Source of the DNA: Stenocarpella maydis
Taxonomy: Eukaryota > Ascomycota > Sordariomycetes > Diaporthales > Diaporthaceae
NCBI GenBank assembly: GCA_002270565.1
Contig: NQMI01000069.1
Coordinates: forward strand, 62,001 to 126,000
Length of the DNA: 64,000 bases
Direction of reading: 5' to 3'
How positions within the stretch are numbered: position 1 is the first letter of the stretch; every line of letters begins with the position of its first letter. Under the pieces are notes generated by a model that saw only the letters and a program-made list of their open reading frames with translations, was not told where the DNA came from and did no database searches. Shown piece after piece: positions 46,196-57,746 of this stretch. The position numbers and the translations under genes are program-made.

Positions 46196-46863
46196 ATCTG
46201 ATATCGTCCTGGGATCTCCTGACGGCCTGGGCGGCGCTGAGGGGGGTAGGGATCGGGCAGAGCGTCCTGATCCAGGGTGAGAACGCCATCTCTGTGCGTG
46301 TGATCCTGAGCCGTGAGGCCGGCTGATGGCATCCCACAGGCACGGGCGGGGTGAGCATGTTCGCGCTCAAGCTGGCTCGGGGCGTAGGCATGAGGGTGGT
46401 CTTGACCTCGTCGAGCGACGAGAAGCTGGAGAGGATTTGCCGTGAGTTCTCGGGCCCCGTCGCTTTTGACGGTGAATTACGCCAGAAACACGCAGCTGCA
46501 CGAGGAGCTGCCGAGGCTGACTGACGGTGTCGGGGGTGGACGTCGTGGTCGAGGCCGGCGGCTTTTCATCGCTGGTGAAGAGCATGAAATGCACCCGGCG
46601 TGGTGGGATAGTCAGCGTGGTGGGCAATCTCAGCAAGCAGGATCCCGGGCAGTTGTCAGAGCTTCTCCCGGTCGTGATTGACAGGAGAGCCGTGCCGGAG
46701 AATGCTTAGGCAACTGGAGATGTTTGTAGCGCAGAGGCTGACCCGGACGCAGAGGCATCAACGCTGGCTCCAAGCATGGATGACCTCTGTGTTGCGGGAC
46801 GATATCATCGACCCTATCAAGCCATTCGAAGAAGCTGATGAGGCGATTGAGTATGTGTCGTAG
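46196..46863 (+). pseudogene. Zinc-type alcohol dehydrogenase relic
   Basis: The plus strand holds broken pieces of a medium-chain dehydrogenase in order: LLTAWAALRGVGIGQSVLIQ (about 46,214-46,275), then, after a possible intron (GTGAGAA to CACAG), [15 protein letters not shown] with [12 protein letters not shown] (46,340-46,440). Next come VDVVVEAGGFSSLVKSM and RRGGIVSVVGNLSKQDPGQL in another frame (46,530-46,690), and a C-terminal DDIIDPIKPFEEADEAIEYV (about 46,800-46,860) in yet another. GTGGVS is the nucleotide-binding glycine motif. The catalytic N-terminal half with the zinc ligands is absent. At least two frameshifts and a stop (46,707) show that it is dead. Confidence 0.8.
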
Positions 46864-47485
46864 TTTAAGTAGGTTGCTAAGGTCTGAGTCTGTAGGTACT
46901 GCCCGGCTCTCTTGGGCAAGGTCCGTCACCTCCTTAGATATCGAGGCATGTGTTAACCACTTCAGAGATTTTGAAGTCTCTTGTGACCCCCTCTTATAGA
47001 AGGAGACTTCAAAATATCTGAATAGTGAACGCATTCCTCAAGTTAAGTGCGTGGGGAGGAAGCCTCTATATAATTTGTTTGTCTTCATCACAACTCCCCA
47101 TGTGCCGAGGTATGCTTGCACGGTTGGGCCCGCTCGACCGAGGTCTGCACGTAGAGTCAGTCATACGGGCTATATCAACAAGGTTCTCGATGCGTTAGCC
47201 TGGTATTAGTATATATCTATTGATGTCTCTTGCTCCAGCTTATGACTACTGCATTGTCACCGGTCCAACATAATTTTTCTTGTTCTTCTCGTATTTACAC
47301 GGTGGCACATGTGCGACGTCGGCATCCCTGCGGCCTGGCCCCTCACCTTGACTAGGGTTGGTGCAGCAACAGCACAGCTTCTTCCTCTCTGCTTCTTGTC
47401 CTGTTTATAAGTGCACAAAACTCCGTAATACCTCGCTCGACTCTTATTCTTCTCTACCCCACCCCCTGAATATCAACGTGCCGAG
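46864..47485. other. Intergenic; promoter of the dioxygenase gene
   Basis: No gene seen. Pyrimidine-rich sequence at about 47,380-47,470 precedes the dioxygenase start. Confidence 0.5.
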
Positions 47486-49081
47486 ATGCTCCCCCGGTCT
47501 GGCCGCTTCACCGGTGCGTTGCTACGACCAAACCTTCGCCCCGGTGGAGCCATCAGCCCCGTACGCCCGGTTGTGCCTCGTCCAGCTCTCTCGGCTCAAC
47601 CCATCCTTCCAGCCTCCCCATGTCTCCCGAGGATGAGCTGCCGGTCTGGCTCTTCAGAGCAGAGGAAACGCCCCGCCCGCCAGAATGTGGATGGCAAAGG
47701 CGCCGGGACCCGCAACTCGCGGGCTCGCAAGCAGAATCCGACCAGCCCCGAACAGATAGGCATACTGGTCGAGGCCGTAGAGGACGTCTCGGATCCCAAG
47801 TTCATACTTCTCAGATTTGAAAAGCTCCGCGAGCCAGTCAAGGCGTCAAAGCTCTGGCTGAGAGATGCGTGTCAATGCCACCTGTGCGTGAGCGAGTCCT
47901 CGGGCCAGAAGCGGTTTGCGACCTGCGACCTGCCACTCACCCCCGAGGTCGACCGCCTGCGGGTCCTCGAGGACGGGGGCCTCGAGGTGTCCTGGGCCAA
48001 CGACCTCGCCGCCAGCAACGGCCAGCACATGTCAACATACCCGCTCGATGTGCTGCACGCCATACCGCTGCCCACGCCGCTCTACCATCGCGCAAGGGCA
48101 GCGCGTGAGATCTGGGACTCTGAGCATTTCGACAAGGACAGCGCGTCGAGAGAGATAAGCTTTGTGCACTGGATGGAGGACAGCTCGCGGTTCGCCGAGG
48201 CTTTCTGCAACCTGCACCGCTGGGGCCTCGTCGTGATCAGGGGCGTGCCTCAGAGAGAAGACGCCGTCGAACAGGTGGCCTCGAGGCTGGGCCACCTGCA
48301 AGCTACACTGTACGGGCCGACATGGGACGTTGTCTCAAAGCCAAGCGCCGAGAACGTTGCCTACACCAACGAGTTCCTCTGCCTCCACCAGGACCTGATG
48401 TATCTGAACGAGCCTCCGAGGATCCAGATTCTGCACTGTCTCGAGAACAGCTGTGAGGGAGGCGATTCCCTCTTCTCCGATGGGCTCCGGGCGGCTTATG
48501 AGGTGCAGCTCAGGAGTCCGAAAGATTATTTCCGTCTCGTAAACTGCCCTGTCGATTTCCACTACGCCAGAGGTGGTCATTATTGGCATAACAGTCGCAA
48601 AACTATTCAGACCGATACCTTCCGGCCGCATGCCCCGCCCGTGAATGTGTGGTGGTCACCGCCTTTCCAAGCACCATTCAGGGAGGCTCTCAAAAAAATC
48701 AAACGAGGGCTTGGCCCTGAAAGGGCCGAGCTTATGGTGGACTACTGGCAGGAGTCAGCCAAAGCCTTTAGGGACAGCATAGAGGCAGCCTCCAACATGG
48801 TCCAGTTTATGCTGCAGGCCGGAGACTGTGTCGTCTTCGACAACTGGCGCGTCCTGCACGGACGACGCGCCTTTGATACGGCATCGGGCAAGCGCCATTT
48901 GAGAGGGACGTATGTTGAGGACCAGGCCTTCAAGAGCACGTGGTTACGACTGCAGCGAGAAGGCCTGATGTTTCCAGACGAACGGAATGTTTATGCTGAG
49001 GAAAGGCGAAGGGCCTGCCGCATCTTGAGCTGGATTGAGGAGACTGTGACGAAACAAGAGGTCCTCAAGCCTGACATTTGA
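47486..49081 (+). CDS. Gamma-butyrobetaine dioxygenase-like protein
   Basis: A single exon of 531 codons. The first 60 residues are rich in Arg, Ser and Pro and lack acids, as in a mitochondrial targeting peptide. Residues about 120-190 form the small N-terminal domain with a Cys cluster (LRDACQCHLC) that binds zinc in this family. The TauD-type Fe(II)/2-oxoglutarate fold follows, with the facial triad HQD at 301-303 and distal His in LHGRRAFD at 458, then GKRHLRGTYVE with the 2-oxoglutarate-binding Arg. The family hydroxylates gamma-butyrobetaine to carnitine or trimethyllysine in the same pathway; sequence alone does not settle the substrate. An internal Met (47,635) could be a cytosolic start. 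The 3' end lies 145 bp from the convergent ureD gene. Confidence 0.88.
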   Translation: MLPRSGRFTGALLRPNLRPGGAISPVRPVVPRPALSAQPILPASPCLPRMSCRSGSSEQRKRPARQNVDGKGAGTRNSRARKQNPTSPEQIGILVEAVEDVSDPKFILLRFEKLREPVKASKLWLRDACQCHLCVSESSGQKRFATCDLPLTPEVDRLRVLEDGGLEVSWANDLAASNGQHMSTYPLDVLHAIPLPTPLYHRARAAREIWDSEHFDKDSASREISFVHWMEDSSRFAEAFCNLHRWGLVVIRGVPQREDAVEQVASRLGHLQATLYGPTWDVVSKPSAENVAYTNEFLCLHQDLMYLNEPPRIQILHCLENSCEGGDSLFSDGLRAAYEVQLRSPKDYFRLVNCPVDFHYARGGHYWHNSRKTIQTDTFRPHAPPVNVWWSPPFQAPFREALKKIKRGLGPERAELMVDYWQESAKAFRDSIEAASNMVQFMLQAGDCVVFDNWRVLHGRRAFDTASGKRHLRGTYVEDQAFKSTWLRLQREGLMFPDERNVYAEERRRACRILSWIEETVTKQEVLKPDI

Positions 49082-49226
49082 TGATTCGCGGGGCGTGGCA
49101 TATGTGTATATTTGGAGGAGGCTGTGTCAACAGAGACATCAGCGTGCGTTTTCCAGTGAGTTTTTGGTAGACCACAGCCGGTATCGTGTTGCAAAGCCGC
49201 TCTGAAATCCAGGGGGCTTTTCCGCA

Positions 49227-50276
49227 TCACCGCACACACATCAACGCCTGGTCCCCAAAGTGCTCCTCGACACTGCCCTCCTTCATGAGCATAGAACCGA
49301 CCCACATCCTCCCGGCCTCGACCGTGGGCGCCCCAAACTTGACGACCACGCAGCCCCTCACGCTGGCCGCCGACCAGAGGACCCCGTCCCGCCTCTCCAT
49401 GTCCAGCCTCGCCTCGCGCCAGAGCACGTGCGGGTCCCGGGCGCCCTCGTCCCTGGCGCGCTGCCTGGCCTCGTCAGTCCTCCAGTCCCGCGCCCCGATG
49501 CGCGGCAGGGCGGCGAACTCGGCCACCAGGAAGTCGCCAAGGGACCTGGTCAGCGGCCCGCGCAGGATGAGGGTGCCGAAGATGCCGAGGCCGTGCATGG
49601 TGGACCTGAGGTCCCCCGCCGCCGAAGACAGGGACGCCCTACCGTCCAGCTTGACGGCGTCACGGATGAGGAGCCTGCCGCTGTCGCCCTGGCCTGCCGC
49701 CGCCGCCTTGGCGGCGTCGGTGCTGGGGGAAGCGGCGGCGGCGGAGCACCACCAGACCTCGTTGCGCCCGACCCACCTGACCAGGTCCCACTCCTCGCCG
49801 CGGGCGCTCCGGCCCTGCGTGACCCAGTCCAGGAGGAACAGTGACGCCCGCGCGCCGGCGAGACGGAAAACCTGGGCCTGCTCGTAGACGCTCTGGGCAA
49901 AGGGCTGTACCGGGTCCGGGAGCAGGCACAGGGCGGCGCCGTCGTCGACTGCCACGTTCAGGGTCTGGCGGGTCACGATGTCCGGGGTGGCCGACTTGAA
50001 GACCTTGGTATGGCCCTGGGTGACGATGCTGAGGCGGGCATCCCGCTGTACCTCGATGTCCAGGCTGACAGCATCCCCGCCCACGAGGCCTCCCCCGTAG
50101 GAGAGGAGGAAGACGAGGACGGACTTGTCTTGTTGGTGGTTCCGGGGAGGTGAGATGAGTTTGAGGGGGTATTGATATGTCATGCGCTCGAGATGCGAGT
50201 CGCCATTTGGCAGGCGCTTTACGGTGATTGATCCATCTCCAGGCGCAGAGGCGGAGGCAGGAAAGGGTGAGTTCAT
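49227..50276 (-). CDS. ureD: Urease accessory protein UreD
   Basis: Single exon of 349 residues from MNSPFPASASAPGDG at 50,276. The frame is open upstream to 50,447, but that extension looks like leader. Conserved UreD features: MTYQYPLKLISPP, LLSYGGGLVGGDAVSLDIEV, IVTQGHTKVFKS, LNVAVDDGAALCLLPDPVQPFAQSVYEQAQVF cores and LFLLDWVTQGRSARGEEWDL. UreD works with UreF and UreG to deliver nickel to apo-urease in the cytosol. No urease or other accessory gene is nearby, as usual in fungi where these genes are scattered. Confidence 0.93.
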   Translation of the reverse strand: MNSPFPASASAPGDGSITVKRLPNGDSHLERMTYQYPLKLISPPRNHQQDKSVLVFLLSYGGGLVGGDAVSLDIEVQRDARLSIVTQGHTKVFKSATPDIVTRQTLNVAVDDGAALCLLPDPVQPFAQSVYEQAQVFRLAGARASLFLLDWVTQGRSARGEEWDLVRWVGRNEVWWCSAAAASPSTDAAKAAAAGQGDSGRLLIRDAVKLDGRASLSSAAGDLRSTMHGLGIFGTLILRGPLTRSLGDFLVAEFAALPRIGARDWRTDEARQRARDEGARDPHVLWREARLDMERRDGVLWSAASVRGCVVVKFGAPTVEAGRMWVGSMLMKEGSVEEHFGDQALMCVR

Positions 50277-50833
50277 GGTGGTCTTATCATGGTCATCTTG
50301 ACATGAGCGACAGTATCGATGGACCCCAAGATCAGCCAGTGGGTTATAGGTGACGAGATAGATGTAATGTCTCCTGTACGTGAGATTGATTGGAAGCTTA
50401 TTTATGACAACGGTGGTATATATAAGTATCAGCCACATACCAGCCATGAGCGAGACTGAAATTCCACAATGCAGATAGCATTACACTAGTACAGCCGGCT
50501 TACTATGTAGAGGGGCGCAAAGTACCGTATGCGGTTAGTCTCGGTCCATTTTGCCCCAGTCCACTAGCGTACAAGGACAGGGGCTACCCCTACACCTGCT
50601 CCATGACAGGGTATCCTTATCGATAACCACTTTTCGATGTCCCCCACCAGACTTTCTTCCTCGCTCCTTGTCGTCCCAACTCTGACTGGCATGGACGACT
50701 CTTTGGCGAAACCATGACATGACAGCGACTGCCTAGACCAATCCGTGCCCGGCCATTCGCCATCTCAACACCATCGTCGCCTCCCCCTCCCCCCCCCCCT
50801 TCTCGTGAAACGAAATAGCCAAGCACACCAGAT

Positions 50834-52636
50834 ATGGCCCCAGAAGGTCGTGGTGCCCCTCGAGGCAGGGGCCGCGGCAGAGGTGGCAGAGGTGGCAGAG
50901 GTGGCCGAGGTCGCGGAGGAGCCTCTGCTGCTCCCACCGCCAGTGCTCAAGATGCAGAGGCTTCAAAACCGACACCAGACGCAACCCCGGCCCCAGCGAC
51001 AGAAACGAAGCCACCCGCCCAGGCCAGCACTGCCGACACCTCGACCCCCGGCCAGAGCGCAACGACACCAGCATCGGCACCAAGGCCAGCGGCTGCGACC
51101 CGGGGCAGCCGCTCAGGGTCTGGCAAGTTTCTCCCCAGGGCTGTGCGACGGTCACAGTTGGACAGAGAGGCGATTGCACACAAGGAGACGCTGAAACTAG
51201 AGGACAAGGCGGCGCAGGAAGCACGACTGAAGCGCGCAGCACGCGGCCGAGGCGGGCGGCGTGCCCGTGGTGGCCCCGCCGGCGGTTTCCAAGACCGTAT
51301 CATCAGGGGTGGCGCTGGAGGTTTCGGGTCCATGATTGAAGCTACTGGCTCACGTGAGTCTCTCAGGGGCCGCTGCTGTGTCATCTTGTTTTACTGACAA
51401 CAACCAGGAGGTGGATCGGGCGGGTTTGGGCGGCTCTACGACTATGGCGGGGGTGGAGGAGCCGGCGGCGGTTCTGGTGGTGGTGGCAGTGGCTGGTCCA
51501 GGGGCGTCAACTCGGAAGGCGGCAAAGGTTTCAGCGGCGATTCGAGCCGGCCGACAGGCAGGCGCATGAACACAGACAAGATTGTCGAATACGTTGTCAT
51601 CAAGGACGAGGAGGAGCAAGTCAAGAGCAAGGAGGGCACGCCGGTGCTACTGCCCAAGGGCATGCAGCGCCAAGAGCCCAAGGAGCCGGATCAACCAGAG
51701 GTTGCTACTACAGAGGAGGTCGAGGCCGCCGACAGGGGAGAGGCCGTGGTGCCCATCTCGTCAGGCGACGCCTCAGAAGACGAGGACATCTTCTTGAACG
51801 AGAATGATGTGGAGATGAAGGACGACGACCGGAAGTGGCCTGGCGCGAAACCGAACCGGCGCGTCAAGATCGAAGGCGAGGAGGTCAACGAGATCGACAC
51901 CCTCACGACAAAACGCGCGATCAAGAAGGCCGAGGAGAAGGCGAAGGCGCTCAAGAAGAGGTACAAGGACCCGGAGGACCAGCTTGCCGCCGAGAATTTG
52001 GCCTTCCAAAGACGCTTGTTTGGTGTCTCGAGCGGCGAAGAGGACGAGGATTCCGATGTCCAAGAAACAAAGGCCCCTCGGAAACCCGCAATTATCGACG
52101 GCAATCTCTACATGTTCCAGTTCCCTCCCCTTCTACCACCACTTCATACCGCCGAGCGGACACAACAGTCAGAAGGTCCAGTCAAAGACGAGCCCAACGA
52201 CGACGTGGTCATGCTCGACGGACCAACCCACAACTCCGATAAGCCAGTCGACCTCACCGCCAACGACGACGCCCACGTCGAACAAGAAGAGGGCGACGAC
52301 GACAAGGCGGCGCGGGAGCCCGAGGAGCAGCCCGAGGGGTTCGTCGGCCGGCTCGTCATCCACAAGTCGGGCAAGATGCAGATCGACTACGGCGGCATGC
52401 TCTTCGACTGCGAGTCGGGCATCCCCGTCGAGTTCCTGCGCACGGCGGTGCTCACGGAGCTAGACGACCAGAAGAAGCCCGACGGCTACGCTGGCACCGC
52501 CTACGGCATGGGCCAGATCACGGGCAAGTTCGTCGCCGTGCCCAAGTGGAGCGACGAGGACGAGTGGGTCGTCGGGCCGGACGAGCTTCCGCCCAACGGC
52601 ATCGGTGCGGCAGAGGAGGACGGCGCGGCGGCCTAG
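50834..52636 (+). CDS. rpc53: RNA polymerase III subunit Rpc53 (RPC4 family)
   Basis: Two exons, 50,834-51,353 and 51,408-52,636, joined across a 54-nt intron (GTGAGT, ACTGAC, AACCAG), total 582 residues. The N-terminus is Gly/Arg-rich (RGG-like). The middle is Gly-rich, then acidic with a SGDASEDEDIFLNEN stretch and a basic TTKRAIKKAEEKAKALKKR segment. The C-terminal RPC4 domain holds LYMFQFPPLLPP, GFVGRLVIHKSGKMQIDYGG and LFDCESGI. With Rpc37, this subunit acts in Pol III termination and reinitiation at tRNA and 5S genes. It is conserved mainly in the C-terminal domain, as here. Confidence 0.92.
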
Positions 52637-53454
52637 GACGCCGACCGTGCCGGTGCCTCCTCTCTGCGGTTCCATGGAACGACATTCATGGGGAAGAAGC
52701 TGCGCGCGAGCAAGACCCCCAAGGCGCCCCGGGGAAACACCCAGCCGCGCTACCCGCGCCGTCGGCGCTGATGGCCGTGGCGGCTGTGATCCTACAGAGG
52801 TCCTGGATGATATAATACGGAGGAGAAGCATGTTTCGTAGTCCCTTGTGGATGTAACCCGCGGGCATCAAACCCGGACTGTCCTGCGGGCAGTAAGCGCA
52901 CAGGAGAAAGACAATTTGCATCGAGCAGGCGTTTGGCTGGACCGCACCAGGATATGGACAGGTGCATGGCCGGGAAAAGTGTCCTGTCCTGTACAGGGCG
53001 CAAGGTGACCCAAAGGGCAGGGTCCAAATATGAAATTTTATCCACAAACATAGCAATGGTGGATATTGAATGATCGGCCAAGCTGCAGCATAATGTGAAG
53101 ACGCGTATCCGAGATGTGTGTTTCAAGAGAGTTAGACGCTTCAGACCTTCGCGCCCCCCCCCCGGGGGCTCTCCCCACCCGTGAAGTGAAACAACAAAAA
53201 AAGTGTCGTGGTTATCAAATCCCGGCCAAGGCCCTCGCCACACTCCAGGGAACGGTTGCACGTCCGGGCTGTGCTGGTCTAGCCTGCTCAGCTGCGGGAA
53301 AGTGACCGTGGACAATGTAAGACGGTGTGTTCGTTGACATAAGATGTTGAATCATCTAGACAAGTAGATTCAAGGTGATATAGTCTATCGAAGGTATCAA
53401 TACGTCCGGTTCGCTTACATGCCAACATGCAACTTGCCATACATCAACGGCAAA
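52637..53454. other. Convergent 3' intergenic region
   Basis: Between the ends of rpc53 (+) and the auxilin-like gene (-). Overlapping open frames here are not convincing. A C-run lies at 53,153-53,164. Confidence 0.5.
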
Positions 53455-56360
53455 TCAAAGCCCGTTCTCGGCCTTGAACTTGTCCCAGCTCTCGTTCAGC
53501 GTCGAGAACACCGTCGCCGCGATCATGCGCGCCTCGACACTTGCGTCTTGTGACAGCTGCAGTAGACAAGGGAAACAGGTCAGCACATTTGCCTTTTTTT
53601 TTGTTTGTTTCTCATTTGGAGTTTCGGATCGGGTGGGTAGTAGTGTGAAGCGCCCGTTGCCCAACTTACCTTGTCAGGATGCGTCTTGGCGATGGCCTTC
53701 ATGTACACGACCTTGACGCGGTTGGCCATGACGAGCTCGTGCAGCCCGACCTTCTTCCATCCGCTGCCCTCCCACAGCACCTGGTCCAGGCTGGCCAGCA
53801 GCGCCCGCAGGTTCTCCCGCTTGCCGTCGCGCCACGCGGCGATGCGCGCGTCTACCTGGTCCGACAGCGCGAACTTCTCGGCGTCGGCAGCCTCGGCGGC
53901 CTTGTTGGATTGCTGCAGCCGGGCGACTGCCGCCGAGTCCCTGGCAGGCGCCGTGGGCCTCGGCCGCGGTGGTACCCGTGATGCTGCTGGCTTGGGGGTG
54001 GACTTGGGTTTCGGTGCGAGAGCCTTCTGACACCTCTGGCGGCCAGCAATGGCGGTGGGGCCACCGACGCCACTCTCGACGCAGCTCTGCCAGACCACAC
54101 CGGCATCGGCCCACCTTTCCATCTGCTCCAAGGCCTCGGCCTTGCGGGTGAGGGCCTTCCCGTACAGATCCTTCATGTCCCGCTTCTCGCCTGTTTCGTC
54201 TTGTAGTGGGATGTTCTCGCCCTCACCCTTGCCGGGGCCAATCAGCTCAAGAGCCGCATCGGCATCGGTAACGGCCTGTCTCGGCTCGCCAGTCTTGAGG
54301 GCAGTCAAGGAGCGGTTGCACAGGATTACTATGGCCAGAGGGTGTTTCTGAGGTATTGCCGAGAGCGAAGATGAGTATGATTCGTGGGCTGCCGCGTAGT
54401 CTCCCCTCTTAAAGTGGGCGGTGCCTTCATTGCGGTGGCGCGTGGAGAGCTGGAGCGCTGAGGGGTCCAGATGAGGTATCTGACGGGCAGGCCTTGGGGT
54501 GGGGGCCTTGGGTGGAGGCTGATGGACAGCGGCAGGCCGAGGCGAGGGCTGCTGGGGCCGTGTGGGCATATTCCGAGCTGGCGCTTCCGAGCCGAACAGG
54601 TCTGGCTCTTCTGTGAATGGCTTCGGTTCCGCGGGCGGCTGAGGTGTTGTCTTCTTCCTTCTTGCTGGGCTGACGTAGGCCTGTGAGCCCTGTTCTTCAA
54701 CGGCCTGCTTACTGAGTCGGCTCTTTGAGTCTAGGAAGGATGGCTGCTGGTTTTGTTGCCATTTGGGGCCGGGCGCGCTCCTTGACGAGCCCGCTGACAA
54801 TGCAGGCGACTGATCCCGAGAGGCGTTTCGGCGGGGCTCTGGTCGCGATGGCTGCGCGGGCCTGCGAGAGTGTCTGTCCGGCCGTGCGCCTGAGTCGAGC
54901 ATCATAGCTTCGTCGGTGACATCCATTGTCTGCCCTCGCCCTTCTCTCTCCGCCGTCATCTCCTGCTGCGCCGATCTCATCCATTTGGGTTGGCCGGGGT
55001 CGGCGGGGCCTTCTTGGAACTCGGCCATAGCCTGTTGTACCTTCTTTTGACTGACGCTCCAGAACTTGTTTGCACTCTTGAGCAGATTACTCCCAACTGC
55101 AGCAGCCGTCTTGGCGAGATCGGCATCTGCCGAGGCGGGAGACTGATTGTTTCGCCGACTAGGCCTCTCGTCGTTCGCCCAAGCAGGGCTCCCGTTTCGG
55201 GCGCGACTTGAAGACCTGTCATCAGCGCCACCGGTGGAGGCGCCTCTTTGGGTCTTCTCCTTGGCCTTCTGATGAGCATCATTAAGCAGGTAACTGACGG
55301 CTGCCTGCACGTTTAGACCCTGGCCACTCTCTGTCAAGCCCCTCGTAGCGTCCTCGGGTGAGAAACCCATTTCCATGATCTGGGCGACGGCCTTGTCGAA
55401 TGGGTCATTGCCCTGTGGTCGTCGCTGTGGCCTTTCTTGGGGTCTCGGTGGCTCGTCGTCGCTCAAACTTGAATCCGAATCCTCTATGGGCTTCCCTGGC
55501 TCTGGCTCCTTGCTCGGTCGTGCCTTTTGCTTCTGGGCCTCCTGCTTCCTGCGCACCTCGTCGACGGGCCTCCCTAGGTCCCCAAGCAGATCATCGAGTT
55601 CATCATTACCGCCTGGGGCTGAGGCAGGGGCGGGAGCACCAGAGGCTGGTGGCGCCGGCTTAGACTGAAGCTGGTTCAGCCCGAACGGATCGTCATCGTC
55701 GATAGCAAGGATGCCATTGCTGCCGTTGGGTGCGGGCGCGGGTTGGCTCCAGGCACTCGGACTGCTTAGGTCCAGGCCGGGTGTTGATTTTCCCGAGGCA
55801 GGAGGGGGGTAGTGGCTGGCATTGTCGACCTTGGTATCCTTGTTGAAGGCAGCGAATAGATCATCGTCGGAGCGTGGCGGCGCATTCTGTGCGAGAGCGC
55901 CCAGGGCAGGGGCGTGCAGGGCTGGTGAGGCGGTTCGCGACGCGGCCCCTGACGAGGAGCCCTGGCCGAGAGCATCCCAGAACTGGCCGTCGCCATAGGC
56001 TGCGCTCTGCTGCTGCTTCCTCTCCTGTAGCTTCTTTAGTTTCTCAGCCTCGAGCTGCTTCTGTCGCTCGGCCAGGGTCATCTTTGCGGAGCTCTTAGCG
56101 GAGCTCGAGGCCATGAGGTTGCTGAAGGCATCTTGGGCGGGCTTGGGCAGGACCTGGGCTGGGCCCCTGGAGGCAGGAGCGGAGGGTTGGCCGGAGGCAT
56201 GCGAGGACAGAGGTGTGTTTCGACCGGAGTTGAGCGGGGACGGCGTGGGCTGGAGGGAGGGGAAAGAGGCGAATGCGCTCGAAGAGCTCATGGGCGGCTT
56301 CTTCTGGTTGGATGCGGACGAGGTCGAGGTGGACCAGTCCATGCCGGCTAGGTCGTCCAT
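53455..56360 (-). CDS. swa2: Auxilin-like J-domain protein (Swa2)
   Basis: Two exons, 56,360-53,670 and 53,556-53,455, with a 113-nt intron (GTAAGT to CTGCAG), total 930 residues. The long N-terminal part is disordered (Ser/Pro/Ala), with DDDLFAAF- and DDDPFGLN-like acidic clathrin-type motifs. A UBA domain lies at about 320-360 (QIMEMGFSPEDATRGL). A TPR region follows at about 630-770 (RNEGTAHFKRGDYAAAHESY), then the C-terminal J domain. Its HPD lies in KTHPDK, split from helix IV by the intron (SQDASVEARMIAATVF, then SWDKFKAENGL). UBA-TPR-J is the order in yeast Swa2, which recruits Hsp70 to uncoat clathrin vesicles. Confidence 0.93.
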
Positions 56361-57746
56361 GTCGGGTGGTTGTGGCTGGCGGGGGAGGGCAGTCTAGGGG
56401 ATCTTGTTGATTCTGTAGCCTCTGAACATGTCATATATCGCGGGGGGTGGGCTGTGATGCACACATGAAGGAGTGGCACGCGGATATCTGGGTCTGAATG
56501 ATGCAGTCAAACGACGGCCTGCTGTAGTGGTACTGTGATTTGGTGGTGTGTGGTCTGTACGCCTGTGAAACTGACCGGAGTAGTAGGGCCCCACTGTGTA
56601 TACTCATTGAGTGCACAGTGGCTCGTGGCTCGTGGCTCGTGGCGTATTACATAATAACGGCGCGGCACAGAGCGAAGGTTACGTACCTACTGTGTAGGTA
56701 CTGTGGTGCCCTGGTCGTCTGGTATATATAGTCTACTTGCTTTGCTTATTATTTCATACATGGGTCAAATCGCCATGGAGAAGTAAGAAAACAGATGCCA
56801 GAGTTACACCACGTGTGCAAATTTGCCAACATCCAATCAGGGCATATTTTCAGCGCAGATTGTGTTCCTTTTTGTGGTCAATACGAGACTTAAAGAGATG
56901 TGGCGTTCTCGAAGCAGCAATCGTATAGTATGACAAGATGAACCCGACAGACCGCCCATCTAGATTGTGTACATGTCTCCCTGCTGCTAGCTGCTTACTG
57001 TTTACTGTAATTAGGCACTGTAAGTAAATGACCACTCCGTAAGAGGCCAATGCGCCAAAGCAAAGAAGCAGGTGTATCTTGGTTCTACTATGTACTCCGT
57101 ACAGAGAGCTCTACTAGTAGGCCCAGCTACAGTAGACAGCCGGGTAATGCACCGTCAGCGCATTCCAGATGTCTTCAGGGACCGCTGGGCCGCCGGGACC
57201 CACATCCTGATTGATGCCGCCATTCCAGGCTGGATGACATGACCCACCAGTCATCTCATGTTTCCAGGGCTTCTCTTCCAGTGGGGTTCAGGGTCTTAGG
57301 CCCTGTGGTTGCAGCCCTCCGCTGTGTAAGCGTGCCAAGGGTACAAGGTTGGGGCCTCGGAGGCTCTGGGGAAGCCGGCCCCCCTGCCATCCTCAAGTGT
57401 AAGTAGGTACCATGTACTTGTGTAAACAGGGGAGCCAAATTTGGTATGCTGCCACCCTGCTGCGTCACACTCGTGCTCCCGCTCCTGTACGCTTCTACCT
57501 CGTTCTACTCTCTCGCCCAACGGCTCACACTCAGGCCTCGCGCCTCACAGCAAACAAACACATAAAGGATTCTTCCCTTCCCGTCTTCCCAACCAAATGG
57601 CACACTAATTCCTTTCCTTACCTATCCCACCTCCTCTTCCCCTTGCCGTCCCCCACCTTGGTCCAGACCCCAGCGCCCGATTCATCTGGTCTCGTGCCCT
57701 CCTCCAAGGGACCAGAGCTCTCACTATTGCCCATACGAGAAATACC
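56361..57746. promoter_or_regulatory. Divergent promoter region of swa2 and dug3
   Basis: A 1.4-kb region without a gene I can support. It contains a short GTGGCTCGTG repeat (56,621-56,642) and TACCTACTGTGTAGGTA (56,686-56,702), an interrupted palindrome. Confidence 0.5.

Noticed and set aside
49260..49844. 194-codon plus-strand open frame
   Set aside because: Antisense shadow of ureD.
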